From positions 24,579 through 88,578 of the forward strand of contig JACPHN010000216.1 of assembly GCA_016188575.1 (NCBI GenBank): DNA of 64,000 bases. Reading direction: 5' to 3'. Source of the DNA: Candidatus Schekmanbacteria bacterium (lineage in GTDB: Bacteria > CSSED10-310 > JACPHN01). A program made the position numbers and the translations under genes. The notes below the pieces were generated by a model. The model did no database searches. It was not told where the DNA came from and saw only the letters and a list, made by a program, of their open reading frames with translations. This document shows, in pieces, positions 18,954-27,099 of this stretch (position 1 is its first letter; each line of letters begins with the position of its first letter).

Positions 18954-20120
18954 TCAGGGCGCGACCACCGGCACGTCGACGGTTGCAAGCAGCGAAAGAG
19001 TCACTGCCAAGACCGCATACTGGACCAGGGCGAGGCGGTCCTCCGCCGCCGCTCCCGCCGCGGCGGGACCCCGGCCAAGCGCCCGCACGATGGCCACGAT
19101 CCCGAGAAGGACGAGAAGCCCTTCACCGGTTGCGTACCACATTCCGCCCAGGATGGCGGCAGCGATCAACCGCTGACCGCGGGAGAGGGCGCAAAAGCCG
19201 CGGCCGCCGTCTAGTGGCCTGATCGGCAGGAGATTGAACAGGTTGATCCAGGCCCCTACCTGTGCAATCGCCGCCCACATCGCAGCATCGGTAGCGAGGA
19301 ACGCCGCATACGCGGCGGCGGCGGCTCCGAGCCCCCAGAGTGGCCCGGCAAGGCCCACCCGTGCCTCCTCGGCGGGCGTGGCGAGGCGCTGTCGCGCGCG
19401 GATGAAGGCGCCGAGACCGGGGATGAACGTCGGCGCGGAGGCGCGGATTCCAAACCGCCGCAGCGCCGCGACGTGGCCCATCTCGTGAACGTAGATCGAA
19501 CCCACCAGGCCGAGCGCAAAAGCCCACCCCCACGCCGCCCAGTAGACACCCACGGACAGCAGCATCGTGCTCAGGGTGCTCATCTTCGTCAACCCCATGA
19601 GCAGCAGCTTTCCCTTGGAGAGAGCAAGCACCAGCACGGCCTTGAGCTTCCACAGCACCAGCGCGCCCGCGCCCAGACTGGCGATGCCGATCCTGGCCGC
19701 GCCGCCGCCGGCTCCTGGCTTCCATCTGTCGCGATGCGCTTGCGGTTGCGGGACGGGCCCGGCGGCGGCTGGATGCTTGTCGATGAGGTCGCTGATCGTT
19801 ACGACCCGCTCCGCGATTCTCCTTGCCTGCCCGCTTTCCGATGGCAGCAGCTCCAGTGCTTCCCGCCACAGCGCGAGCTCCGCCGCGAGGTCCCCCTTCG
19901 CCTGTTCCCGGCCAGCCCTGTCGGCGAGCTCCTGGAGCGCTTGACCATGGACCAGACGCTGACACGCCGGGCAGCTCAACAGGCGCGGCGCAAGCTCCGT
20001 CCCACACCCAGGACAGCTCGCCAAGGCGTTCTCGGCACTCCTAGGATTCGGCTGGGGCCGGTGCACTTGGCAAGACCTGATCTGTGAGCGCGATCCTGTA
20101 CGGTCCCGAGAGCTCGACAC
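18954..20120 (-). CDS. Membrane zinc metallopeptidase of the M50 (site-2 protease) type with N-terminal zinc ribbon
   Basis: Up to 388 residues. The catalytic zinc motif is YVHEMGHVAALRRFG, and the third ligand sits in NLLPIRPLDGG, both flanked by hydrophobic helices. The N-terminal 50 residues contain CPGCGTE and CPACQ, a zinc ribbon, followed by a helical segment. The start is uncertain: the full frame begins 80 bases inside the upstream gene, and the GTG near 20066 is another option. M50 proteases cut membrane-embedded substrates; targets here are unknown. The upstream gene also encodes a zinc-ribbon membrane protein, so the two may work together. Confidence 0.82.
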   Translation of the reverse strand: MSSSRDRTGSRSQIRSCQVHRPQPNPRSAENALASCPGCGTELAPRLLSCPACQRLVHGQALQELADRAGREQAKGDLAAELALWREALELLPSESGQARRIAERVVTISDLIDKHPAAAGPVPQPQAHRDRWKPGAGGGAARIGIASLGAGALVLWKLKAVLVLALSKGKLLLMGLTKMSTLSTMLLSVGVYWAAWGWAFALGLVGSIYVHEMGHVAALRRFGIRASAPTFIPGLGAFIRARQRLATPAEEARVGLAGPLWGLGAAAAAYAAFLATDAAMWAAIAQVGAWINLFNLLPIRPLDGGRGFCALSRGQRLIAAAILGGMWYATGEGLLVLLGIVAIVRALGRGPAAAGAAAEDRLALVQYAVLAVTLSLLATVDVPVVAP

Positions 20121-20877
20121 CGAGCGGCTTGTTCAGTCGCCAGGCCTCGTACAGGCCAATGCCGATGATAATGAGCCCGATGATATTGTCAAAGCCGGCC
20201 AGGAATGGTGCGGCCATGGCGAGCCCCAGGAGTACTGCCAGGAAGAGCAGCATGGCGGGGACATCGCGGAGCGCCGCTGCAGTCTCCTCCGCCGCCTCGC
20301 CAGCCGTCTCGCCGCCCGGAGCCGCGGTAGCGGCGGCCTCCTCGGCGCTCTCCGCGGCGCGCGCGTCGCCCGTCGTCGAGACCTCGGCGGTTGTCGCGTC
20401 CTGGGTTGCGGTCTGCCGCAGTGCGCCGAGGATTGCCGGGACGTACGTGGTTACGATCGCCACGTATGTGAGCGCCATCGCCAGGCCCTGATAGGCCCAG
20501 CCGCCGCGGCGGCGGGCGCCGAAGCGCACCGCGCCGCCGACCATCAGGCCGATGACGATAGCAACGAGGCCGAGCTCGTACCCGGTGGCCGCGGCTACCG
20601 CGTAATACAGGATGGCACCGATCACCGCGGCCGGGAGTCCAAAAGCAACGGCGCGCAGAAAGCGTCCCGCCCGCGACCCTCGGTTCCACTCATCGTCAAA
20701 CCGCTGCTTGCAGCTTGTACACCACACGGCCCCGCCCATTTCGAAATACTGTGACGTGACCGGTTTGGCGCAGGACCGGCACGGCATCTCGTTGGCGAGC
20801 CCCGCGGCGACCTCGGCGCGATCGAATTGTAACGCTCCGCCGCCGTCCGGCGTCTCGATGCTGTCCTTCTCGTCCAT
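20041..20877 (-). CDS. Zinc-ribbon multi-pass membrane protein of unknown function
   Basis: 278 residues with GGGAGGG eight bases upstream of the ATG. Residues 32-57 contain CRSCAK and CTSCKQ, a zinc ribbon. At least five hydrophobic helices follow, interrupted by a low-complexity Ala/Glu/Thr stretch near 165-205 that looks like a loop. It overlaps the downstream M50 peptidase frame, so the two are probably one transcription unit. No known catalytic motif; function unknown. Confidence 0.7.
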   Translation of the reverse strand: MDEKDSIETPDGGGALQFDRAEVAAGLANEMPCRSCAKPVTSQYFEMGGAVWCTSCKQRFDDEWNRGSRAGRFLRAVAFGLPAAVIGAILYYAVAAATGYELGLVAIVIGLMVGGAVRFGARRRGGWAYQGLAMALTYVAIVTTYVPAILGALRQTATQDATTAEVSTTGDARAAESAEEAAATAAPGGETAGEAAEETAAALRDVPAMLLFLAVLLGLAMAAPFLAGFDNIIGLIIIGIGLYEAWRLNKPLGVELSGPYRIALTDQVLPSAPAPAES

Positions 20878-21153
20878 TGCTTTTCCCTCCCCTGGTCTCG
20901 GGCACAGGCCACGCTTCCGCCAGTGCTCCTAGCTCAATGGAAAAATCCTCGCAATGGCCGGGTGTGGCCTGAATCCACCGTCTCTTCAAGTGCAAGCTGC
21001 GCGGAAAGCGCATCACGAAGAGCTCCCACCTCCCGCCGCAACCGGGGGACGGGAGGGACGGAGGGGGCGTTGTCACGCTGACGTCGCCCGGGCGGTGGAT
21101 TCAGGGTGGCGAAGCCGCGGGCAGCATGCTATGGTTGCGGCCAGAGGTCGAAA

Positions 21154-21843
21154 ATGAAGGCGCAGGATTATCCGCGACCGGCCGTTGCGGTGGACCTGGT
21201 CATTTTCACCGTCCTCGACGCCGACCTCAAGTTGCTCATGGTGCGTAGACGCGAAGATCCGTTCTCCGGATGCTGGGCGTTGCCCGGCGGATTTGTTCGT
21301 GTCGGCGCGGCTGCCGATCAGGGCGAAGATCTGGACGAGGCAGCTCGGCGCGAGTTGACGGAGGAGACCGGTTTGCCGGCCCGATCGGTCTTTTTGGAGC
21401 AGTTTCACGCGTTTGGCAGGGCAGGCCGGGATCCCCGAATGCGCGTGATCTCGGTCGCATACTACGCGCTGGTCAGCCCCGAGCTGGCACCATTCGCGGT
21501 CGCCGGCGGGGACGTCGCCGCGGTGCGCTGGTTCTCGCTGTCAGAGCTGCCGGCGGCCGAGTTGGCATTCGATCACGCCGAGATCATCGCCGTGGCGGCA
21601 AGCCGGATCCGCCGCAGCCTGGACTCTACGAGTATCGCGCTCGAGCTCGTGCCAAGATCGTTTTCTATTGCCGAGCTGCGCGCAGTGCACGAAGCGATTG
21701 ACGGTGTTACCCACGATCCGGCCAATTTTCGCCGGCGCTTCTTGCGCATGGTGGCGGATGGGCTCATTGAGGAGGCTCCGGGTCAGCGCGTGACCGGCAA
21801 GCGCCGGGCGAAGGTGTATCGGTTTCGCCGGCCGCGGACGTAG
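21154..21843 (+). CDS. NrtR-type Nudix-domain transcription regulator
   Basis: 229 residues from the ATG at 21154, seven bases after AGAGG. The N-terminal half is a Nudix domain: LPGGFVRVG, then RRELTEETGL. The core REUxEExGU part is intact but the spacing before it is longer than in the standard Nudix box. The C-terminal 80 residues look like a winged helix-turn-helix (FRRRFLRMVADGLIEE, then GKRRAKVYRF). Nudix plus winged helix is the NrtR layout: ADP-ribose-responsive control of NAD or sugar genes. The target is not visible; whether the Nudix half is still active is open. Confidence 0.78.
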   Translation: MKAQDYPRPAVAVDLVIFTVLDADLKLLMVRRREDPFSGCWALPGGFVRVGAAADQGEDLDEAARRELTEETGLPARSVFLEQFHAFGRAGRDPRMRVISVAYYALVSPELAPFAVAGGDVAAVRWFSLSELPAAELAFDHAEIIAVAASRIRRSLDSTSIALELVPRSFSIAELRAVHEAIDGVTHDPANFRRRFLRMVADGLIEEAPGQRVTGKRRAKVYRFRRPRT

Positions 21844-21875
21844 CGACCAGGCCGCGTCGCCGTGTTTCGGTGCCG

Positions 21876-23015
21876 TCAGCGCGACAGCCGGTACTCGGCC
21901 AGCGCGCCGAAGTGATCCGAGAGCCAAATACGCCCCTGGCCGTCGGAGCGCAGGGTGCGCTCCACCATGGCCAGCAGCGAGCGCGACAGCTCGGGTGGCG
22001 CGCTGGCTCCGTTGGCGCTTGAGAAGACGTAGTCGATGCGTGCCGTTGCCAGGCTCGTCTCGTTGGTCAGATCCGGCTGCTGGCAGCAGGTTGCGCTGCT
22101 GCCGGTGCCGGCGACCGCAAAGGTGTCGAGCCAACCGGCGGCCAGCAGGGTCGCATGTGTCGTGCTGCCGGGCACGGCGTTCATGTCGCCAAGCACGACG
22201 ATGGGGTTGCCGGGCGCCTGGGCGGAGGCGCTGCGCACGTATTGGGCGAGCTCCGCCGCCTGTGCCTCCTGGACGGGTGCAGCCTGGCCGGCTTCTCCGG
22301 CGATTTCCAGGTGCGTGTTGAAGAGCTCGAAGGTCAATGCGTTCCGCGCTGCACGCACGTGCTGCACCCCTCGGACCAGCTCGTAGGGGCGCGGTCCTTC
22401 ATCAGTCGGGATGTTGCCAATGGAGAGCAAAGTCCGGTAGCGCAGCGCACCTACTTCCGTGCCGGAAAAATCGGGATGAACGAGGATGACGTTCGCCTCC
22501 TCGAAGCGAAACGGCTGCTGGCTCTCGAAGAGGGTCAGGGTGCTCTCGAAGGTATTGTTGATCGCGACGAAGGCCTGGTAATCGGGCCCGCCGTGCAGGT
22601 CGATGGCGGCCAGGAGAGCGCCGAGATAGTTGATGAGCGGGGCATCGTCGGAGGGATCCGGCGTGCCCTTGGTCAGGATCAGCGATACGGCTTCCTGGAG
22701 TCCGACGACATCGGGCTCCAGGGCCGCGATTTCCGCGGCCGCGCCGTCGATTCGCGCTGCGGCATCGGTTTTCTGGAAATCGTCGAATGCCGCTTGCAGC
22801 GCCGCGGCTAGCTCCTCCTGGTTGCCGAAGTCAACCTCGCCCGCGAAGACGTCGCGGTCAAAGCCCATGTACATGTTAAAGGAAAGCGCCCGCCAGATGG
22901 TGGCATCGCGACCGCTGCCACCGTCACCTCCACCGCAGGCAGTGGCGGCGATCGCCGTCGCAGCGGCCAGAACCAGGGGCAGAGCGGCCTTATGGGCAAG
23001 GGACGTATAGAGCAT
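21876..23015 (-). CDS. Lipoprotein of the endonuclease/exonuclease/phosphatase family
   Basis: 379 residues from the ATG at 23015, with GGGAG eight bases upstream; the frame is open further but that stretch is the shadow of sseA. The first 30 residues form a lipoprotein signal ending AIAATACGGG. The mature protein has the family motifs: LSFNMYM, DVVGLQEAV (metal-binding Glu), NTHLEIAGE, VLGDMNAVPGS and a C-terminal SDHFGAL. Members cleave phosphodiesters in nucleic acids, lipids or inositol phosphates; substrate not evident. Divergent from sseA with only 31 bases between the start codons. Confidence 0.82.
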   Translation of the reverse strand: MLYTSLAHKAALPLVLAAATAIAATACGGGDGGSGRDATIWRALSFNMYMGFDRDVFAGEVDFGNQEELAAALQAAFDDFQKTDAAARIDGAAAEIAALEPDVVGLQEAVSLILTKGTPDPSDDAPLINYLGALLAAIDLHGGPDYQAFVAINNTFESTLTLFESQQPFRFEEANVILVHPDFSGTEVGALRYRTLLSIGNIPTDEGPRPYELVRGVQHVRAARNALTFELFNTHLEIAGEAGQAAPVQEAQAAELAQYVRSASAQAPGNPIVVLGDMNAVPGSTTHATLLAAGWLDTFAVAGTGSSATCCQQPDLTNETSLATARIDYVFSSANGASAPPELSRSLLAMVERTLRSDGQGRIWLSDHFGALAEYRLSR

Positions 23016-23046
23016 CTTGTGACTCCCTTCGCTATACTTGAGACTC

Positions 23047-23910
23047 ATGGATGAGCCGCTGATCTCTGCCGAGAAACTTGCCGCACACCTCGATGACCCA
23101 GATTGGGTCGTCGCGGACTGCCGCTTCGAGCTCGGTCGCCCCGATTGGGGCCGGGCGGCGTATGCGCAGGCGCACATCCCCGGAGCGGCGTATCTGCATC
23201 TCAATGAAGAGCTCTCGGGCGACCTCAGGCCGGGAACGGGGCGCCATCCATTGCCTGACGCCCAGGCGCTGGCGGCGCGGCTGCAGTCCGTGGGAATTGG
23301 TTCCGCAAGCAGAGTCATTGCCTATGATGACGCCGGCGGGGCGATTGCCGCCAGGCTGTGGTGGCTGCTGCGGTGGCTCGGCCACGCGCAGGCGTCTCTG
23401 CTCGACGGCGGCTGGGCAGCGTGGTGCGCTGCGGGAGGCCCGTGCGAGGTGGCGGTGCGCCCTCGTCCCGAGCGGCGCCTGAACGTACTGGTCCGCGACG
23501 CGCTGGTCGCGCAGGCCGGCGAGCTGCTGGACCGCGAGCGCCGGGCGCGTGTGGTGTTGGTGGATGCGCGGGCACCCGAGCGATTTCGCGGGGAGGTGGA
23601 GCCAATTGACCCGGTTGCGGGACACATTCCGGGCGCGCTGAACCGCTTTCACCAAGGAAATCTGGCCGCGCATGGGAGATTCCTCGGCAGTGGGGAGCTG
23701 CGGGCGCGGTTCGCCCCGCTCGTCCCCGCAGGTGGATCGAGCGCTGTCGTGCATTACTGCGGTTCCGGAGTGACAGCCTGTCACAACGTGCTCGCCATGG
23801 AGTACGCCGGGCTCGGGGGCACGCGCCTGTACGCCGGCTCGTGGAGCGAATGGATTCGGGATCCTGCGCGGCCGGTGGCGGTGGGTGGCGAGGACGCGGA
23901 CTGCGGCTGA
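23047..23910 (+). CDS. sseA: Thiosulfate/3-mercaptopyruvate sulfurtransferase
   Basis: About 287 residues with two rhodanese domains. The N-terminal domain is inactive, as usual. The C-terminal domain has the active Cys in HYCGSGVTACHN; the CGSGVT loop is typical of mercaptopyruvate sulfurtransferases rather than thiosulfate ones. Substrate-binding Arg/Ser positions around AHIPGA and GHIPGALN are normal. Transfers sulfur to thiols or cyanide in the cytoplasm. The ATG at 23047 is favoured over a TTG nine bases earlier. Confidence 0.88.
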   Translation: MDEPLISAEKLAAHLDDPDWVVADCRFELGRPDWGRAAYAQAHIPGAAYLHLNEELSGDLRPGTGRHPLPDAQALAARLQSVGIGSASRVIAYDDAGGAIAARLWWLLRWLGHAQASLLDGGWAAWCAAGGPCEVAVRPRPERRLNVLVRDALVAQAGELLDRERRARVVLVDARAPERFRGEVEPIDPVAGHIPGALNRFHQGNLAAHGRFLGSGELRARFAPLVPAGGSSAVVHYCGSGVTACHNVLAMEYAGLGGTRLYAGSWSEWIRDPARPVAVGGEDADCG

Positions 23911-23988
23911 CGCGAGGGGCGGGAGAGACGGAGGGGGCACCGTCGCGCCGGCGGTGAAGGGGTGGTGGAGCTAGGTGGTGACCTCTCC

Positions 23989-24017
23989 TTGACAACAACG
24001 GCTGGCGAAGATACGCT
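23989..24017 (+). promoter_or_regulatory. Sigma70-type promoter before glyQ
   Basis: TTGACA (23989-23994), a 17-base spacer, then TACGCT (24012-24017), about 66 bases before the glyQ ATG. It is the only good pair in the 173-base gap and probably drives glyQ-glyS and perhaps ppdK-ruvX. Confidence 0.55.
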
Positions 24018-24083
24018 TCTGCGGGTTGTTTCCGGTGGCCGGAGGCGGTGCCGGGCTCGCTCTCAATCCTTTCCCGACGGTAT

Positions 24084-24956
24084 ATGTCAGCATCAGCTTG
24101 CGCGTCTAGCACGTTTCAGGGGGTCATTCTGGAGCTCTCGAGCTACTGGTCGGAGTACGGTTGCGTCCTGGCGCAGCCGTATGACATCGAGGTCGGGGCG
24201 GGCACTTTTAACCCGGCGACCTTTCTGCGGTGTCTCGGGCCGAAGCCGTGGAAGGTGGCGTACGTGGAGCCGTCGCGCCGTCCGAAGGATGGACGCTACG
24301 GCGAAAACCCCAACCGATTGCACCACTTCTATCAATTCCAGGTCATCGTCAAGCCGTCTCCCGACGACATATTGGAGCTGTACCTGGGCAGTCTTCGACG
24401 CCTCGGAGTCGACTTGCTCGCCCACGACGTGCGCCTGGTGGAGGACGACTGGGAGGGGCCGACGCTTGGCGCCTGGGGGCTCGGCTGGCAGGTCTGGCTG
24501 GACGGCACCGAGATCACGCAGCTCACCTATTTTCAGCAGGTCGGTGGGCTGGACCTCAGCCCCGTCTCCGCGGAGATCACGTATGGTCTGGAGCGGATCT
24601 GCATGTGCTTGCAGGAGAAGGACAGCATCTTTGACCTTGTTTGGGCACCGGGGGTGACATATGCGGACGTCCATCTGCAGGAAGAGGTCGAATGGAGCCG
24701 GTATTGCTTCGAGGAATCGGACCGCGAGACCTTGTTTCGGCACTTTGCGGACTGTGAGTCGGAGTGCCGGCGGCTGGTCTCCCGGGGGCTGGTGTTTCCG
24801 GCCTACGACTACTGTCTTCGCTGCTCGCATCTGTTCAATCTGCTCGATGCACGGGGCGCCATCAGTGTGACCGAGCGGGTTGGCTACATCGCACGGGTAC
24901 GGGATCTCGCGAAGTCGGTGGCGAAAGCGTATCTGGCCGCCGCGGCCGAGGAGTGA
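24084..24956 (+). CDS. glyQ: Glycyl-tRNA synthetase alpha subunit
   Basis: 290 residues. The highly conserved start is present ([27 protein letters not shown]), with class II motifs [17 protein letters not shown] and [12 protein letters not shown]. The alpha subunit binds ATP and glycine and forms the catalytic part of the alpha2beta2 enzyme that charges tRNA-Gly. I favour the ATG at 24084 over an upstream one, giving the usual length. glyS follows four bases after the stop. Confidence 0.97.
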   Translation: MSASACASSTFQGVILELSSYWSEYGCVLAQPYDIEVGAGTFNPATFLRCLGPKPWKVAYVEPSRRPKDGRYGENPNRLHHFYQFQVIVKPSPDDILELYLGSLRRLGVDLLAHDVRLVEDDWEGPTLGAWGLGWQVWLDGTEITQLTYFQQVGGLDLSPVSAEITYGLERICMCLQEKDSIFDLVWAPGVTYADVHLQEEVEWSRYCFEESDRETLFRHFADCESECRRLVSRGLVFPAYDYCLRCSHLFNLLDARGAISVTERVGYIARVRDLAKSVAKAYLAAAAEE

Positions 24957-24960
24957 CGGG

Positions 24961-27066
24961 ATGAGTGGCGACACGAGTCACTTGCTGTTTGAGGTGGGGA
25001 CGGAGGAGCTCCCGAGTGGCTACATTGCGCCCGCGCTCGCGGCGCTCCGCGACGCCGTAGAGAGAGGGCTCAAGCGCGAGCGCCTGCAGTTCGATCGGAT
25101 CGAGACGTTGACGACGCCCCGCCGGCTGGCGCTGGAGATTCCGGCGCTGGCGGCGCGCCAGGTGGACCGCGAGGAGGAAGTTCTCGGGCCGCCGGCGCAG
25201 GTGGCGTTCCGCGAGGGCGTGCCGACCCCGGCCGCCGAGGGTTTTGCCCGCAAGAATGGTGTCGGGGTTGAGACGCTAGAGCGGGTGCGCACGGATCGCG
25301 GCGAGTACGTGGGCTTTACCCGACGCGTGGAAGGCCAGAGCGCGGTCGCGCTGCTGCCCGCGATACTGCGTGATGCGGTGCTGTCGCTGACGTTTCCGAA
25401 GTCGATGCGATGGGGTGAGGGCGCGCTTCGCTTCGCACGGCCGCTGCGCTGGCTCGTGTGTCTGCTCGACGCGGAGATTGTCCCAGTGCGCATCGCTGAC
25501 CTGCACGCGGGCCGGGAGACGTGGGGTCATCGGTTTTTCGCCTCCGGGCCGCTCTCACTCAGCTCGGCGGCGGTTTACCGAGAAGTGCTGCGGGCGGCGA
25601 ATGTCGAACCGGATGCCGGTTTGCGGCGGCGGCTGTTGCGCGAGCAAGCGCAGGCGCACGCCGCGGCGGTGGGAGGAGCGCTGGTCACCGATGAGGAGCT
25701 GCTCGACATCGTTACGCACCAGCTCGAGCTCCCGCAGACGGTACTTGGTGCCTTTGATGAGTCCTTTCTGCAACTGCCGCGTGTGGTGTTGATTACCTGT
25801 TTGCGGGAGCACCAGCGCTACTTCTGCGTCGAGGCCCCGCCGGTTGACCACGGGGCCGGAGAGCTGATGGCGCGGTTTGTGGCGACGACGGGGATCCCGG
25901 ACGGCGAGGATGGCAAGATTCGCCAGGGCAACGAGCGCGTGTTGCGCGCGCGGTTGGATGACGCCGCCTTTTTCTATCGTGAGGATCTGAAGCTGCCGTT
26001 GTCGGCGCGGGTGCCCGAGCTCGACAAGGTGCTGCACCTGGCCGAGATCGGCAGCATCGGCGACAAGACGCGGCGCATCGAAGCGCTCTGCGCATTGCTC
26101 TGCGGCCAACTCGAGGCCAGCGACGCGCTGTCGCCTGATGACGCCGCGGTGGCCGCCGCCGCCGCCCGCCTGTGCAAGGCGGATCTGGTGACCGCGATGG
26201 TCAATGAATTCGCTTCCTTGCAAGGTGTTATGGGCGGCTGCTACGCTCGCGCCTCGGGTGAAAGCCCCGCCGTAGCCGCAGCGATCGCGGAGCACTACGC
26301 TCCGAGGGCCGCCGACGACGCGGTGCCCAGGACGCTGCCGGGAGCGCTGGTGAGCTTCGCCGACAAGCTCGATAACATCGCCTGCGCCTTCGCCACCGGC
26401 AATGGGCCGAGCGCCTCGGCCGACCCGTATGCGGTGCGCCGGCAGGCCATTGCGCTGTGCCGGATCGCCTGGGCACACGCGCTGCATCTGGACCTGGCGG
26501 CGCTGGTTGCCGGTGCCCTGGAGCTCCTTGCCGGCGCAAAACGCTGCCCCGAGTCGGGATCCGAGGTCGTGGGCTTCATCCGCGGACGCCTCAATGGCCT
26601 GCTCGGCGCCGAAGCGCACCGCTACGATACGATCGCGGCCGTTCTTGCCATTCCCGACACGGATCTCCTCGACCTTCGCCGGCGCGTGGAGGCCCTGACC
26701 GCATTTCGCGCGGCGGCCGAGTTCGACCCGCTCTCCACCGCGTTCAAGCGCGTCAGCCGCATCTTGCCCAAGGGCTCTCCCGCCACTTCTCTGATGCTGA
26801 ACCGCCTGTCGCAAGCCGAAGAAGTCGCATTGCACTGCGAAGTTGAGAGGGCGCGCCCGCAAGTGGCAGCATTGCTCGCCGCCCGGCAATTCGCTGCGGC
26901 GCTTGCAGTGCTCGCGTCGCTGAGGCCTGCCGTGGACGCGTTTTTTGACCACGTTACCGTGCTCGACGAAAACGCTGATCTGGCGGCGAACCGTTTGCGC
27001 TTACTCCTGGAGGTTCAGGAGCTTTTTCTCCATGTCGCGGACCTGCGTGAGATCGTGATCGACTGA
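24961..27066 (+). CDS. glyS: Glycyl-tRNA synthetase beta subunit
   Basis: 701 residues from the ATG at 24961. The N terminus (LLFEVGTEELPSGYIAPAL) is diagnostic for GlyS. The central region has ITCLREHQRYFCVE, TGIPDGEDGKIRQGNERVL and LGSIGDKTRRI-like sequence (here IGSIGDKTRRI); the C terminus is the helical anticodon-binding part. It recognises and positions tRNA-Gly for GlyQ. Length and motif order are normal. Confidence 0.97.
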   Translation: MSGDTSHLLFEVGTEELPSGYIAPALAALRDAVERGLKRERLQFDRIETLTTPRRLALEIPALAARQVDREEEVLGPPAQVAFREGVPTPAAEGFARKNGVGVETLERVRTDRGEYVGFTRRVEGQSAVALLPAILRDAVLSLTFPKSMRWGEGALRFARPLRWLVCLLDAEIVPVRIADLHAGRETWGHRFFASGPLSLSSAAVYREVLRAANVEPDAGLRRRLLREQAQAHAAAVGGALVTDEELLDIVTHQLELPQTVLGAFDESFLQLPRVVLITCLREHQRYFCVEAPPVDHGAGELMARFVATTGIPDGEDGKIRQGNERVLRARLDDAAFFYREDLKLPLSARVPELDKVLHLAEIGSIGDKTRRIEALCALLCGQLEASDALSPDDAAVAAAAARLCKADLVTAMVNEFASLQGVMGGCYARASGESPAVAAAIAEHYAPRAADDAVPRTLPGALVSFADKLDNIACAFATGNGPSASADPYAVRRQAIALCRIAWAHALHLDLAALVAGALELLAGAKRCPESGSEVVGFIRGRLNGLLGAEAHRYDTIAAVLAIPDTDLLDLRRRVEALTAFRAAAEFDPLSTAFKRVSRILPKGSPATSLMLNRLSQAEEVALHCEVERARPQVAALLAARQFAAALAVLASLRPAVDAFFDHVTVLDENADLAANRLRLLLEVQELFLHVADLREIVID

Positions 27067-27099
27067 ATCGTTACACCCCTGTTGAAAGGAGCTGTGAAG

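Noticed and set aside
25555-26952. 465-codon minus-strand frame opposite glyS
   Set aside because: Entirely inside glyS, whose motifs are unambiguous.
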